Of a stretch of DNA of 38,924 bases, positions 1 to 8,006 are shown piece by piece. The DNA is from Chloroflexota bacterium (lineage in GTDB: Bacteria; Chloroflexota; Limnocylindria; P2-11E), in assembly GCA_016875795.1 (NCBI GenBank), contig VGOU01000003.1, positions 1 through 38,924 of the forward strand, written 5' to 3'. The position numbers and the translations under genes are program-made. Numbering within the stretch: the first letter of the stretch is position 1; the number at the start of each line of letters is the position of its first letter. The notes beneath the pieces are model-generated. The model was not told the DNA's origin and made no database searches. It saw nothing but the letters and a program-made list of their open reading frames with translations.

Positions 1-151
1 CATCGGCGCTCACGCGGGCGAGGGCCGCGGCCGCAGCGGAGAGCGCGACACCGAGGGCCGCCGCGACCAGCGGCCGGTCGACGGCGAGGTACGCGAGGGC
101 GGCCGCGAGGAACGCCGCGGCGAGGAGCGGCGCGCGGAGAACGACGGTCAA
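1..151 (-). CDS. comEC: ComEC-like competence protein, N-terminal fragment (runs off the window)
   Basis: Only about 50 residues are present. A TTG start overlaps the comEA stop as TTGA, so the two genes look translationally coupled. The visible protein is almost entirely Ala, Leu and Val, as expected for the first membrane helices of ComEC, the inner-membrane channel that carries single-stranded DNA during transformation. Nothing beyond hydrophobicity and the position directly after comEA supports the name. The usual comEA-comEC order is the main argument; any other membrane protein would fit the fragment. Confidence 0.5.
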   Translation of the reverse strand, partial: MTVVLRAPLLAAAFLAAALAYLAVDRPLVAAALGVALSAAAAALARVSAD

Positions 152-696
152 CGCGCCGTGACGAGATCCCTGATGTCGGAATACGTGCGCGCGGTGACGA
201 GGCCGCGCGTCTGCAGCTCCTCCGTACGCGCGAACGGCTTCGCCTCCCGCGAGCGCACGATCTTCGCCGCGGTCGTCGGTCCGATCCCGGGCAGCGCGAC
301 GAGCTCGGCCTCGGATGCGCGGTTGATGTCGATCCTCGTCTCCGAGGGCGTGCCGACGCTCCCGGCCGGCGCGGCCTCGCCCGGGCGCGGCACGTAGATG
401 CGCATCCCGTCGCGCAGGAGCGCGGCCTTGTTCACGGCGAACAGGTCGGCGTCGCCGGTCATGCCGCCGGCGGCGAGGAGCGCGTCGATGACGCGCGAGC
501 CCGCCGGGAGACGGACGACGCCGGGCCGCGCGACGGCCCCGACGACGTCCACGACGACGATCTGCGGGGCGCTCGGCGACGGGGACGGCTCCTCCGTCTC
601 GATGACCGGCGGCGCTTCCGCCGGCCGCGCGACGAGCCCCATGCCCGCACCGACGAGGGCGAGGACCGGCACGGCGAGGAGCAGGGCGCGCGGCAT
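148..696 (-). CDS. comEA: ComEA-type helix-hairpin-helix DNA-binding protein
   Basis: A 182-residue exported protein. Residues 1-25 form a hydrophobic signal or anchor segment, followed by a Pro/Ser-rich linker. Residues about 45-105 match an SLBB domain (VDVVGAVARPGVV, then a VNKAALLRDGMRIYVP-type end). Residues about 120-182 are the paired helix-hairpin-helix region, with DINRASEAELVALPGIG and a second GPTTAAKIV hairpin. ComEA binds double-stranded DNA at the cell surface and passes it to ComEC. It is the third gene after leuS on the same strand, 41 bases beyond the DUF6941-type gene, and its stop overlaps the comEC start. Length and domain order are normal for the family. Confidence 0.93.
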   Translation of the reverse strand: MPRALLLAVPVLALVGAGMGLVARPAEAPPVIETEEPSPSPSAPQIVVVDVVGAVARPGVVRLPAGSRVIDALLAAGGMTGDADLFAVNKAALLRDGMRIYVPRPGEAAPAGSVGTPSETRIDINRASEAELVALPGIGPTTAAKIVRSREAKPFARTEELQTRGLVTARTYSDIRDLVTAR

Positions 697-711
697 CGCT
701 GGTGGATCGGA

Positions 712-727
712 CGGGACGTGCGTCCCG
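712..727 (-). other. Small inverted repeat between the DUF6941-type gene and comEA
   Basis: In the 41-base gap a six-base stem (CGGGAC/GTCCCG) closes on a GTGC loop. There is no T run after it on either strand, so it is not a standard terminator. It may be an RNA-stability or processing hairpin within the leuS-comEA transcript, or chance in GC-rich sequence. Confidence 0.25.
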
Positions 728-737
728 CCGGCGGGCC

Positions 738-1139
738 TCAGTTCTGCCGCGAGCTCGAGGCGGTGATCGCGGAGATCGCGACCGGCAGGCTGCCGACGGT
801 CATGCCGTCGACGTCGAGGTCGAATCGGTGCAGGCCGTACGACGTGAAGCCGAGGTTGTTCAGCTCGACGATGACGTTCACGTCCTGGCCCGGGACGGAG
901 CGCACCTGGATGTGCGGGTCCTCGGCCATGGCCGCGCCGCCGTCCGGCTTCGTCAGCCGCACGGTGACGTCGTGCGCGCCGGGGTCGAGCGCGAGCACCG
1001 CGACGAGGTACATCCGCGGGTGCTGGGCGGGAAGCTGGCTCACGCTGATGTTCCGGAAGATGCCGAGCATGCTCAGCTTCCCGTCCTGGCCGACGATGGC
1101 GTGATCGCAGAGGGCCGCGATCTTGATCTCCGGCGTCAC
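738..1139 (-). CDS. DUF6941-like small protein
   Basis: A 133-residue protein. The GTG start overlaps the leuS TGA as GTGA, which favours this start. The N-terminus reads EIKIAALCDHA, followed by GKLSMLGIFRNI. This Leu-Cys-Asp then Gly-Lys-Leu-x-x-x-Gly-Ile-Phe pattern is what I recall for the DUF6941 family, whose function is unknown. The rest alternates beta strands (YLVAVLALDPG, HDVTVRL, GYRFDL-like), suggesting a compact beta sandwich. No signal peptide or membrane segment is present, so it should be cytoplasmic. It lies between leuS and comEA and is probably co-transcribed with leuS. The family assignment is from memory of the motif. Confidence 0.8.
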   Translation of the reverse strand: MTPEIKIAALCDHAIVGQDGKLSMLGIFRNISVSQLPAQHPRMYLVAVLALDPGAHDVTVRLTKPDGGAAMAEDPHIQVRSVPGQDVNVIVELNNLGFTSYGLHRFDLDVDGMTVGSLPVAISAITASSSRQN

Positions 1140-3571
1140 TTCGCGAGCACGATGTTCACGAGCCGGTCCTTCACGACCACGATCTTCGCCGCCGCGCGCC
1201 CGCCCATCGCCGCCTGCACCTTCTCGCTCGCGAGCGCGGCGGCCGTCGCATCCTGCTCGCCCAGGCCGGCCGCGACCGTCAGACGGTCGCGCACCCTGCC
1301 GTCGACCTGCACGACGAGCGTCACCTCGCCGGAGCTCGCCAGCGCGGGGTCGTACGCCGGCCACCGCTGCTGGTGGATCGAGTACGCCCCGCCGCGCCGG
1401 GCCCACAGCTCCTCGGCGATGAACGGCGCGAACGGCGCGAGCAGCAGCAGCAGCGTGTGGATGCCCTGGTCGCGGGTCGGGCCGCTCGCGCCCTCGAGGG
1501 CGTTGCGCAGCTTCATGAGCGCGGCGACCGCGGTGTTGAAGCGGTACGCCTCGAGGTCCTCGCCGACCTTGCGGATCGTGCGGTGGATCTCGCGCTCCAG
1601 GTCCGGGTCCGGCTCCCCCGCTGTGGGCTTCCCGTTCGCCAGGCGCCAGACGCCGTGCAGGAAGCGCGACGTGCCGTCGATGCCCGCGGCGTCCCAGTCG
1701 GAGCCCTGCGTCCACGGGCCCAGGAACATCACGAACATCCGCAGCGCGTCGGCCCCGTACCGCGCGACGTAGTCGTCGGGCGACTGCACGTTGCCGCGGG
1801 ATTTCGACATCTTCCTGCCGCCGAAGACGATCATCCCCTGGTTCTGCAGGCGCAGCGCGGGCTCGTCGAACCACAGCTCACCCAGGTCGCGCAGCGCCTT
1901 GCAGAAGAAGCGCGTGTACATGAGGTGCAGGATCGCGTGCTCGATGCCGCCCGTGTACTGGTCGACGGGCAGCCACTTCCGGCCCCGATCCTTGTCCATG
2001 AACGCCGTCCCGAGCTTCGGGTCGAGGTAGCGGTACATGTACCAGGACGAGTCGAAGAACGTGTCCATCGTGTCGGTCTCCCGGCGCGCCGCGCCGCCGC
2101 ACGAGGGGCACGCCGTCCGAGTGAACGACTCCACCTTCTCGAGCGGGTTCCCGCCGCGGCCGGTGAACTCGGTGTCGCGCGGCAGGATGACCGGCAGGTC
2201 GGCCGCGGGCACCGGGACGACGCCGCACTTCCCGCAGTACACGACCGGGATGGGTGTGCCCCAGTAGCGCTGCCGCGAGATGAGCCAGTCGCGCAGGCGG
2301 TACGAGACCGTCGGTCCGCCGATGCCGCGCCGCTCGGCCTCAGCGGCGATGGCCTTCTTGCCCGCCTCGCTCGGCATGCCGCTGTGCGGGCCGCTGTTCA
2401 CCATGACGCCCTCGCCGGCATACGCGGCATCCGGCTCATGCGCCTTCCCGTCCGGCGAGACCACCTCGCGGATGGCCAGCCCGTACCTCTTCGCGAACGC
2501 GAAGTCGCGCTCGTCGTGCGCGGGGACGGCCATGATCGCGCCCGTGCCGTAGGTGACGAGGACGTAGTCGGCGATCCACACCGGGATGCGCTCGCCGGAG
2601 AACACGTTCGTCGCGTACGCGCCCGTGAACACGCCGGTCTTGTCCATCCCCTCGGCGGTGCGCTCGATCTCGGCGACCGCGCGCGCCTTCTCGACGTACG
2701 CGTCGACCTCCCCCTTGCGGTCGGGCGTCGTGATCCGCGCGACGAGCGGGTGCTCCGGCGCCAGGACCATGAACGTGGCGCCGTAGATCGTGTCGGGCCG
2801 CGTCGTGAAGAAGCGGATCTCGGCGGCGGCGTGGCCCTCCACCGGGAACGCCAGCTCCGCGCCCTCCGAGCGGCCGATCCAGTTCGTCTGCATGACGCGC
2901 ACGCGCTCCGGCCAGTCGATGCCGTCGAAGCGCAGCAGCTCGTCGGCGTACTTCGTGATCCGCAGGAACCACTGCTCGAGGTCGCGCTTCACCACGGGCG
3001 TCTCGCACCGCTCGCACTTGCCCGCGATGACCTGCTCGTTCGCGAGCACCGTCAGGTCCTTCGGGCACCAGTTCACCGGCGCCTTCGCGCGGTACGCCAG
3101 CCCGTGCTCGAGGAACTTCAGGAAGATCCACTGGTTCCACTGGTAGAACTCGGGGTAGCAGGTGACGACCTCGCGGCGCCAGTCGATCGCCGCGCCCATC
3201 GCGCGGAACTGCTGGCGCATGTGGGCCATGTTCTCCTCGGTCCAGCGCGCCGGGTGCATCTTGTTCCTGATCGCGGCGTTCTCGGCGGGCAGGCCGAACG
3301 CGTCGAAGCCCATGGGGAACAGCACGTTCGCCCCGCGCATGCGCATGTAGCGCGCGGCCGCGTCGGCGGGCGCGGACGCGTACCAGTGGCCCACGTGCAC
3401 CTGCCCCGACGGGTACGGGAACATCGTCAGGAAGTAGGAGTTCTCGCGGCCCGGGACCTCGTCCGGCGTCTCGTGCAGGCGCGTGCGGTCCCAGGTATCG
3501 GCCCACCTGGCCTCCACCTCGGCCGGCACGTACTTCGCGATCCTCTCCTTCGCCGGCTCCTTTACCGCCAT
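1136..3571 (-). CDS. leuS: Leucyl-tRNA synthetase
   Basis: A class Ia synthetase of 811 residues that charges tRNA-Leu. The HIGH motif appears as HVGH (residues 59-62), and KMSKS is intact near residue 585 (GGRKMSKSRGN). The CP1 editing domain is present, with TYGTGAIMAVPAHDERD, so mischarged isoleucine or norvaline should still be removed. Cys pairs near CPKDLTVLANEQ, KCERCE and CGKCG are consistent with a zinc module. I chose the ATG at 3571 because GAAGGAGG stands eight bases upstream; an in-frame extension would run into the leader terminator. Expression is governed by the T-box leader upstream. Downstream genes overlap or follow closely and may share this control. Confidence 0.98.
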   Translation of the reverse strand: MAVKEPAKERIAKYVPAEVEARWADTWDRTRLHETPDEVPGRENSYFLTMFPYPSGQVHVGHWYASAPADAAARYMRMRGANVLFPMGFDAFGLPAENAAIRNKMHPARWTEENMAHMRQQFRAMGAAIDWRREVVTCYPEFYQWNQWIFLKFLEHGLAYRAKAPVNWCPKDLTVLANEQVIAGKCERCETPVVKRDLEQWFLRITKYADELLRFDGIDWPERVRVMQTNWIGRSEGAELAFPVEGHAAAEIRFFTTRPDTIYGATFMVLAPEHPLVARITTPDRKGEVDAYVEKARAVAEIERTAEGMDKTGVFTGAYATNVFSGERIPVWIADYVLVTYGTGAIMAVPAHDERDFAFAKRYGLAIREVVSPDGKAHEPDAAYAGEGVMVNSGPHSGMPSEAGKKAIAAEAERRGIGGPTVSYRLRDWLISRQRYWGTPIPVVYCGKCGVVPVPAADLPVILPRDTEFTGRGGNPLEKVESFTRTACPSCGGAARRETDTMDTFFDSSWYMYRYLDPKLGTAFMDKDRGRKWLPVDQYTGGIEHAILHLMYTRFFCKALRDLGELWFDEPALRLQNQGMIVFGGRKMSKSRGNVQSPDDYVARYGADALRMFVMFLGPWTQGSDWDAAGIDGTSRFLHGVWRLANGKPTAGEPDPDLEREIHRTIRKVGEDLEAYRFNTAVAALMKLRNALEGASGPTRDQGIHTLLLLLAPFAPFIAEELWARRGGAYSIHQQRWPAYDPALASSGEVTLVVQVDGRVRDRLTVAAGLGEQDATAAALASEKVQAAMGGRAAAKIVVVKDRLVNIVLAK

Positions 3572-3602
3572 CGGCCGACCTCCTTCGCGTGCTCGCGCGC
3601 AA

Positions 3603-3640
3603 CAAAAAGACCCCTCGTCCTCCTGACAGGGGACGAAGGG
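3603..3640 (-). terminator. Intrinsic terminator of the leuS T-box
   Basis: On the minus strand CCCTTCGTCC (3640-3631) pairs over ten positions with GGACGAGGGG (3620-3611). It is followed by TCTTTTT. The 5' arm overlaps sequence that would join the antiterminator helix, as in transcriptional T-boxes. Confidence 0.9.
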
Positions 3641-3758
3641 CGAAGCCTCCGCGGTACCACCCCGGTCGAGAGCCACATCGTATGAGGCTGACGCCTCATA
3701 CGGCCGTCGCCCGGCTCACCCGGAAGCCGCGGCTTCCGGTCTCGCCTTCGCTCGGCCG

Positions 3759-3830
3759 TGGACCTGGCGGGATTCGAACCCGCGACCCCCACACTGCCAG
3801 TGTGATGCGCTCCCACTGCGCCACAGGCCC
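3759..3830 (-). tRNA. tRNA-Ala (anticodon GGC)
   Basis: A full cloverleaf on the minus strand. The acceptor arms GGGCCTG and CAGGTCC contain the G3:U70 wobble pair that is the identity mark of alanine tRNAs. The D stem is GCGC/GCGC. The anticodon stem TCACA/TGTGG closes the loop CTGGCAG, giving anticodon GGC. The variable loop is five bases, and the T arm is GCGGG-TTCGAAT-CCCGC. The discriminator is A and CCA is not encoded. The gene lies inside the leuS T-box leader, between Stem I and the antiterminator, on the same strand, so its maturation would cut that leader. Confidence 0.96.
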
Positions 3831-4013
3831 AAGACGCTCTCCGACTCGAGCACGGTGATAACGGACGTGACCCCGGCGACCGCTCACTCTCGCTTCGCGA
3901 CCGCGGCTCCCGAGCGAGTTCCGCCTTCCGTACGCACCAAGTCGCACCGACCGCTGGCTCTCTGAGCGCCGGGACCTGGCGTACTGCTCTCGTTCGCAGC
4001 CTTTGTGCTCACG

Positions 4014-4019
4014 AGTATA
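4014..4019 (-). promoter_or_regulatory. -10 box for the leuS leader / tRNA-Ala transcript
   Basis: TATACT on the minus strand lies 12 bases before the base of T-box Stem I, the right place for a start near 4007. No convincing -35 is visible in the GC-rich sequence upstream. The same hexamer occurs before parA. Confidence 0.6.
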
Positions 4020-4223
4020 GGTTTCGACCCTCGCTCGCTCGCGTCCCAGCGCGCGCCGGCGACCCGCAGGCAGCCCGCTCACCGTCGTCGCGGGAAGACC
4101 AACGGCGGGTCGGGCCTGCGGGTGGCATCCGCACGATGGCCCCGGCGACGGCCGTGCAGCGGTACGGCGCTCGAGGTGCGGACCGCGATCGGAGCGACCC
4201 GCGCCGGGGGTCCCGGCTCCCCA

Positions 4224-4242
4224 GGCGGGTGCGTCACCCGCC
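4224..4242 (-). terminator. Hairpin after rodA, possible terminator
   Basis: A perfect eight-base-pair inverted repeat, GGCGGGTG/CACCCGCC, with a three-base loop, lies 12 bases past the rodA stop. There is no T run, so if it terminates transcription it is non-canonical. The remaining sequence up to about 4010 has no gene that I can see. Confidence 0.4.
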
Positions 4243-4253
4243 CGAGGGCTGAC

Positions 4254-5420
4254 CTATCCCGCCGAGCGCTGACCTCCGGCCGACGCGCGCATCGAGATCG
4301 CCTGCAGCACCCCGAGCGCGAAGCAGATCGAGATGAGCGAGCTGCCGCCCTGCGAGATGAACGGCAGCGGGATCCCTGTCACCGGCATGAGCGACACCGC
4401 CATGCCCACGTTCACCATGATCTGGAAGGTGAACACCGCCGCGACGCCGCCGGCGATGTACGTGCCGAACGCGTCCCGCGAGCGGCGCGCGATGCTCAGC
4501 GCCGCGAAGAGCAGCACGATGTAGAGCGCGAAGAGGATCACCGCGCCGACGAAGCCGAGGTCCTCGGCGAGGCCCGAGAACACGAAATCCGACTCCGCGA
4601 TCGGCAGGTAGCCCAGCGGTGACTGCGTGCCGTGCGTCAGGCCCTTGCCGGTGAGCGAGCCCGAGCCGACGGCGATGAGCGACTGGATGATGTTCCAGCC
4701 CGCGCCCTGCGGGTCGCTGTAGGGGTCGGTGAAGGCCGTGAGGCGCGCCTTCTGGTACTCCTTCAGGAAGCCCCACACGAGCGGGAGCGCCGCGGCGCCC
4801 GCGGCGAGGAGCGCGGTGAGCTGCCAGAGACGGGCGCCGGCGACGAAGGCCATCCCGAAGAACATCCCGAAGAAGACGAGGCTCGTGCCGAGGTCGGGCT
4901 GCCGGAAGACGAGGGCGACCGGGACGGCGAGGATCGCGAGGCCGCCGAGCAGCGTGAACGGCGAGCGGACGTCGCGGTCGGCGAACCACTTCGCGAGGAC
5001 GATGATCATGAACACCTTCGCGAACTCGCTGGGCTGGAAATTGAAGCCGGCGATGGTGACCCAACGCGTGGCGCCGAGCGTCGAGCTGCCGACGACGAGG
5101 ACGATCGCGAGCAGGACGAGCGTGCCGATGAAGATGACCGGCGCGAGCGTCCCGAGCCACGCGTAGTCGACGAGCGCGACGACGGCCATCGCCGAGGCGC
5201 CGACGACCCCGTAGAGCAGCGCGCGCAGCATCTGCTGGCCGACGTCGCCGGTGAAGTTGCGGTCCTCGACGGTGATCGAGTAGCCCATCGCCAGGCCGTA
5301 GCCCATGAGCATGAGGGTGGCGAGGAGGAGGATCCAGTCGAGGTCCAGGAGCCGGCGCGCGCTCGGGCGGTCGTGGGGCGGCGACGACGGCTGCGGGATC
5401 GCGAGCGGCCGGACGCTCAC
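4254..5420 (-). CDS. rodA: RodA, SEDS-family peptidoglycan glycosyltransferase
   Basis: A 388-residue polytopic membrane protein. It polymerises lipid II into glycan strands during lateral wall growth, working with PBP2. The GTG start overlaps the mrdA stop as GTGA; longer in-frame extensions into mrdA are not real. Family marks include GATRW, FQPSEFAK, FRQPDLGTS, the periplasmic stretch around GAGWNIIQSLIAVGSG, a GYLPIAESDFVFSGLAEDLG block, and the C-terminal GIPLPFISQGGSSL. The N-terminal 25 residues are cytoplasmic and Pro/Ser/Arg-rich, followed by about ten membrane helices. RodA is favoured over FtsW because it overlaps the PBP2 gene and sits with mreD. Confidence 0.95.
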   Translation of the reverse strand: MSVRPLAIPQPSSPPHDRPSARRLLDLDWILLLATLMLMGYGLAMGYSITVEDRNFTGDVGQQMLRALLYGVVGASAMAVVALVDYAWLGTLAPVIFIGTLVLLAIVLVVGSSTLGATRWVTIAGFNFQPSEFAKVFMIIVLAKWFADRDVRSPFTLLGGLAILAVPVALVFRQPDLGTSLVFFGMFFGMAFVAGARLWQLTALLAAGAAALPLVWGFLKEYQKARLTAFTDPYSDPQGAGWNIIQSLIAVGSGSLTGKGLTHGTQSPLGYLPIAESDFVFSGLAEDLGFVGAVILFALYIVLLFAALSIARRSRDAFGTYIAGGVAAVFTFQIMVNVGMAVSLMPVTGIPLPFISQGGSSLISICFALGVLQAISMRASAGGQRSAG

Positions 5421-7294
5421 TTGTTCACGCCCCTGTATTCCTCGAGGACCTTCTGCGTCAGCGCCACGGCAGGGTTGAAGCAGTTCGCGCAGAGCGAGCG
5501 GCTCGAGTCGAACATGAGGATCACCATCGCGATCTCCGCCGTCGGGTCGGTGTCGTCCTCCTTGGGGACGTAGCTCACGAACCAGTTGTGGAACCCGAGC
5601 ACGTTGCGGCCGGCCGCGTCGAGGCCCTTCGACTCGCCGAACTCCGCGGTGCCGGTCTTCCCGGCGATGGGAAGCTTCGCGTCGGGCATGTACGCCTGCC
5701 CGATGGTGACGACGCGCCGCGCTGACTCGCGGATGAGGCGGAGGTGCTCCTCCTTCACGTCGAGCTTCCGCGCGACCGCCGGCGGCTCGGTGTGCACGAC
5801 CTTGCCGTCGGGCGAGCGCACTTCCTTGAGGAGCCGCGGCTTGTAGACGGTGCCGCCGTTCGCGACCGCGGCGTACGAGTTGAGGAGCTGCAGCGGCGTC
5901 ACCGCGACGAAGCCCTGGCCGATGGCCGCGTGGTACGTGTTGCCGAGCGTCCACGGCTCGTCGAAGGTCGCGAGCTTCCAATCCGGGTCGGGCATGATCC
6001 CGCCCGACTCGCCCGGAAGGTCGATCCCGGTCGGCGCGCCGAACCCGAGCATGCGGCCGTACTTCGCTATGGCCTCGGGGCCCGCCCCGCGCTGGCCCGT
6101 GTACGGGTTGCCGCCGCCGATCGTGTAGAAATATATGTCACTGGAGTGCGCGAAGCCGTTGACGAAGTCGACGGTGCCGTGCGTGGTCCAGTCGTAGAAG
6201 CGCCACCCGTCCACCACCATCACGCTCGACGACACGTTCACGACGGTGTTGCGCGTCGCCGCGCCGGTGCTGAGCGCCGTGAGCCCCGTGACCATCTTGA
6301 ACGTCGACCCCGGCGGGTAGATGTCGGCGATCGCCTTGTTCACGAGCGGCCGCCGCCAGTCGCCGTTCCACGCCTTCATCTCCGCGCTCGAGACGCCGCG
6401 CACGAACGAGTTGTTGTCGTACGCCGGGATCGAGACCATCGCCAGGACCTCGCCGTTCTGCGGGTTCATCGCGATCCCCACGGCCTGCGTGAACCTGTCC
6501 TCGCGCACGCCCTGCTCGAGCTCCCGCGCGAGGATCCGCTGCAGGCGGTCGTCGATGGTGAGGACGAGGTCGTTCCCCGGCTTCGGCGGCGTCAGCCCGA
6601 GCGTGCGCAGCTCCCGCAGCGACGCGTCGCGCTCCACCTCGCGCCGGCCGAGCGCGCCGCGCAGGTACCGCTCGTACTGGTATTCGAGGCCCGTCTTGCC
6701 GATCGTGTCGCGCAGCAGGTAGCCCAGGTCCTTGCGCGTCGCGAGCTCGGCCTCGTTGATCGGCCCGACGTAGCCGAGCAGCGGCGAGTACAGCGGTCCG
6801 TCCGGGTACACGCGCATCGCCTCGGCCGTCACCGTCGCGCCCCGATACAGCTCCGCGCGCTCGATGAGCAGCATCGCGACCTCGCGCGCGACGGGCTTCA
6901 CGCTCACCTTCACCGGCTCGTACGGATTGCGGATGCGCTGGTCCGCGATCGCCTTCGCGATCTCGTCGCTCCCCCGCTCCACGAGCGGCGCGAGGCGCGA
7001 CGCGAGCTCGTCCTGCCGCGCGCGTGCCACGTCGGCGGGCAGGACCGTGACGGCGAAGCCCGGGTCGTTGCGGGCGAGGAGCTGCCCGCCGCGATCGAGG
7101 ATCACGCCGCGCGTGGGCAGGACCGGCACGCGCACGATGCGGTTCTGCTCCGAAAGCGAGCGGTAATGGGCGCCGTTCACGACCTGCAGGTCCCACAGCC
7201 GCACGCTGAGCACGACGAAGATGCCGACGATCACCAGCGCGAAGCCGGCGAGCCGGTGCGGACGGACGAAGGGACGCTCGCTGCGGTCGATCAC
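5417..7294 (-). CDS. mrdA: Penicillin-binding protein 2, peptidoglycan transpeptidase
   Basis: A 625-residue class B PBP that cross-links glycan strands made by RodA. Residues 17-35 form a single N-terminal membrane anchor. The pedestal domain begins at RVPVLPTRGVILDRGG. The transpeptidase motifs are Ser330-x-x-Lys333 (PPGSTFK), SSD at 384-386 in place of SxN, and KTG at 546-548. A C-terminal CANC pair is unusual but lies outside the active site. The GTG start at 7294 overlaps the mreD stop (TAGTG). Downstream, rodA overlaps by GTGA, so mreD-mrdA-rodA form one translationally coupled operon. mreB and mreC are not in this window. Confidence 0.96.
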   Translation of the reverse strand: MIDRSERPFVRPHRLAGFALVIVGIFVVLSVRLWDLQVVNGAHYRSLSEQNRIVRVPVLPTRGVILDRGGQLLARNDPGFAVTVLPADVARARQDELASRLAPLVERGSDEIAKAIADQRIRNPYEPVKVSVKPVAREVAMLLIERAELYRGATVTAEAMRVYPDGPLYSPLLGYVGPINEAELATRKDLGYLLRDTIGKTGLEYQYERYLRGALGRREVERDASLRELRTLGLTPPKPGNDLVLTIDDRLQRILARELEQGVREDRFTQAVGIAMNPQNGEVLAMVSIPAYDNNSFVRGVSSAEMKAWNGDWRRPLVNKAIADIYPPGSTFKMVTGLTALSTGAATRNTVVNVSSSVMVVDGWRFYDWTTHGTVDFVNGFAHSSDIYFYTIGGGNPYTGQRGAGPEAIAKYGRMLGFGAPTGIDLPGESGGIMPDPDWKLATFDEPWTLGNTYHAAIGQGFVAVTPLQLLNSYAAVANGGTVYKPRLLKEVRSPDGKVVHTEPPAVARKLDVKEEHLRLIRESARRVVTIGQAYMPDAKLPIAGKTGTAEFGESKGLDAAGRNVLGFHNWFVSYVPKEDDTDPTAEIAMVILMFDSSRSLCANCFNPAVALTQKVLEEYRGVNK

Positions 7295-7794
7295 TAGAAG
7301 GGGGACTCCTTCTCCGTGAGTTTGCGGCCCCGGCGCGCGAGCGGGTAGACGACGAGCGCGAGCGCTCCCGTGTAGATACCGACCCCGACGGTCTGCGCGA
7401 GGGCGATCGGGCCGCTCGCCAGGGGGTGGCCCAGGAAGCCGAGAAGGCCCAGGTACACCGCCTGGGTGAGGACGGCGGCGACGGCGACCATGACCGCGCC
7501 GGGAAGGACCGGGATGGGCTTCGCCGGATCGCGCTCCCCCAGCCCGGCCAGCAGGACGCCCGGGAGGATCGCGACCGTGAACGCCCCGAGCGGCCCCGCC
7601 GACAGCATGTCCGAGGCGATCCCGCCGACGAACGCCCACCACAGGGCCTGGCGGGCCCCCGCGGCCACCGCCCAGGACCCCGCGACGAGGACGGGCAGGT
7701 TCGGGAAGGCGCCGCCGACCGCGACGAGGCTCGCGACGGCCCCCTGGAGCAGCGCTGCGGCGAGCGGGACGACGATCGCGAGCGCGACCCGCAT
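7294..7794 (-). CDS. mreD: MreD-type rod-shape membrane protein
   Basis: A 166-residue, very hydrophobic protein with about five membrane helices and a short basic tail (RRGRKLTEKE). MreD is a small elongasome membrane component with little sequence conservation. The call rests on length, topology, the GGIASDMLSAGPLGAF segment typical of the family, and position directly before mrdA-rodA. It is the first gene of the operon, diverging from parA. mreC normally precedes mreD but is absent here. Confidence 0.85.
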   Translation of the reverse strand: MRVALAIVVPLAAALLQGAVASLVAVGGAFPNLPVLVAGSWAVAAGARQALWWAFVGGIASDMLSAGPLGAFTVAILPGVLLAGLGERDPAKPIPVLPGAVMVAVAAVLTQAVYLGLLGFLGHPLASGPIALAQTVGVGIYTGALALVVYPLARRGRKLTEKESPF

Positions 7795-7803
7795 GCGCCG
7801 CGG

Positions 7804-7809
7804 ATCATA
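7804..7809 (-). promoter_or_regulatory. -10-like box directly before mreD
   Basis: TATGAT on the minus strand lies nine bases before the mreD ATG. The transcript would begin at or near the start codon, suggesting a nearly leaderless mRNA. No strong -35 is seen. Confidence 0.45.
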
Positions 7810-7921
7810 GGGCGCTGCGCGCGCCGCCGCTACCGATGCTGGTAGCGAAGAGAGCGGTTGGCGCGACCATATGTAGTAGCGGTCTGGACCGGCGCGGCGT
7901 GCGGCAATGGCGCCGAACGCC

Positions 7922-7927
7922 TATACT
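7922..7927 (+). promoter_or_regulatory. -10 box for the parA-parB-gyrB unit
   Basis: TATACT stands about 115 bases before the parA ATG, in the divergent mreD-parA gap, with no clear -35. A start near 7934 would leave a roughly 107-base leader that contains the 12-base palindrome at 8007-8018. Confidence 0.5.
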
Positions 7928-8006
7928 CACCTCACGGTCACTCGGCACGGTCCCACCCTTTCACCCGCCTCAGTGGCCGTCCTCCCCATCCTCACCGATG
8001 GCGACT

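Larger units (their letters stand above)
3600..4006 (-). promoter_or_regulatory. T-box leader of leuS (Leu specifier CUC), with a tRNA gene inside it
   Basis: Read on the minus strand, Stem I occupies 4001 to 3905. GGCT (4001-3998) pairs with AGCC (3908-3905). The specifier loop has AGTA at 3985-3982 opposite GAA-CTC at 3921-3916. The apical part has AGAGAG (3963-3958) and GGTG (3948-3945), the usual T-box elbow contacts. CTC is a leucine codon, matching leuS. The antiterminator box GGTGGTACCGCG lies at 3662-3650; its UGGU would pair with the ACCA end of uncharged tRNA-Leu. A terminator follows at 3640-3603. Between the two halves lies a complete tRNA-Ala gene on the same strand. A perfect ten-base-pair hairpin at about 3699-3676 could be Stem III. 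Uncharged tRNA-Leu should allow read-through into leuS. Confidence 0.88.

Noticed and set aside
1373-3685. A 770-codon plus-strand frame opposite leuS
   Set aside because: It is antisense to a full leuS with all motifs; it has no recognisable domain and biased Arg/Val/Leu content.
3661-3758. A second, independent T-box Stem I after the tRNA-Ala gene
   Set aside because: The segment has no AGTA, AGAGAG or GGTG set and is too short. The only Stem I with these marks is at 3905-4001.
4020-4253. A possible gene in the rodA-leuS gap
   Set aside because: Only short, low-quality frames are present, with no ribosome site or domain; the gap holds the promoter box and a hairpin.
5421-5981. Upstream in-frame extension of rodA
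   Set aside because: The extension lies within mrdA in another frame and is low-complexity. The GTG that overlaps the mrdA stop gives the normal RodA N-terminus.
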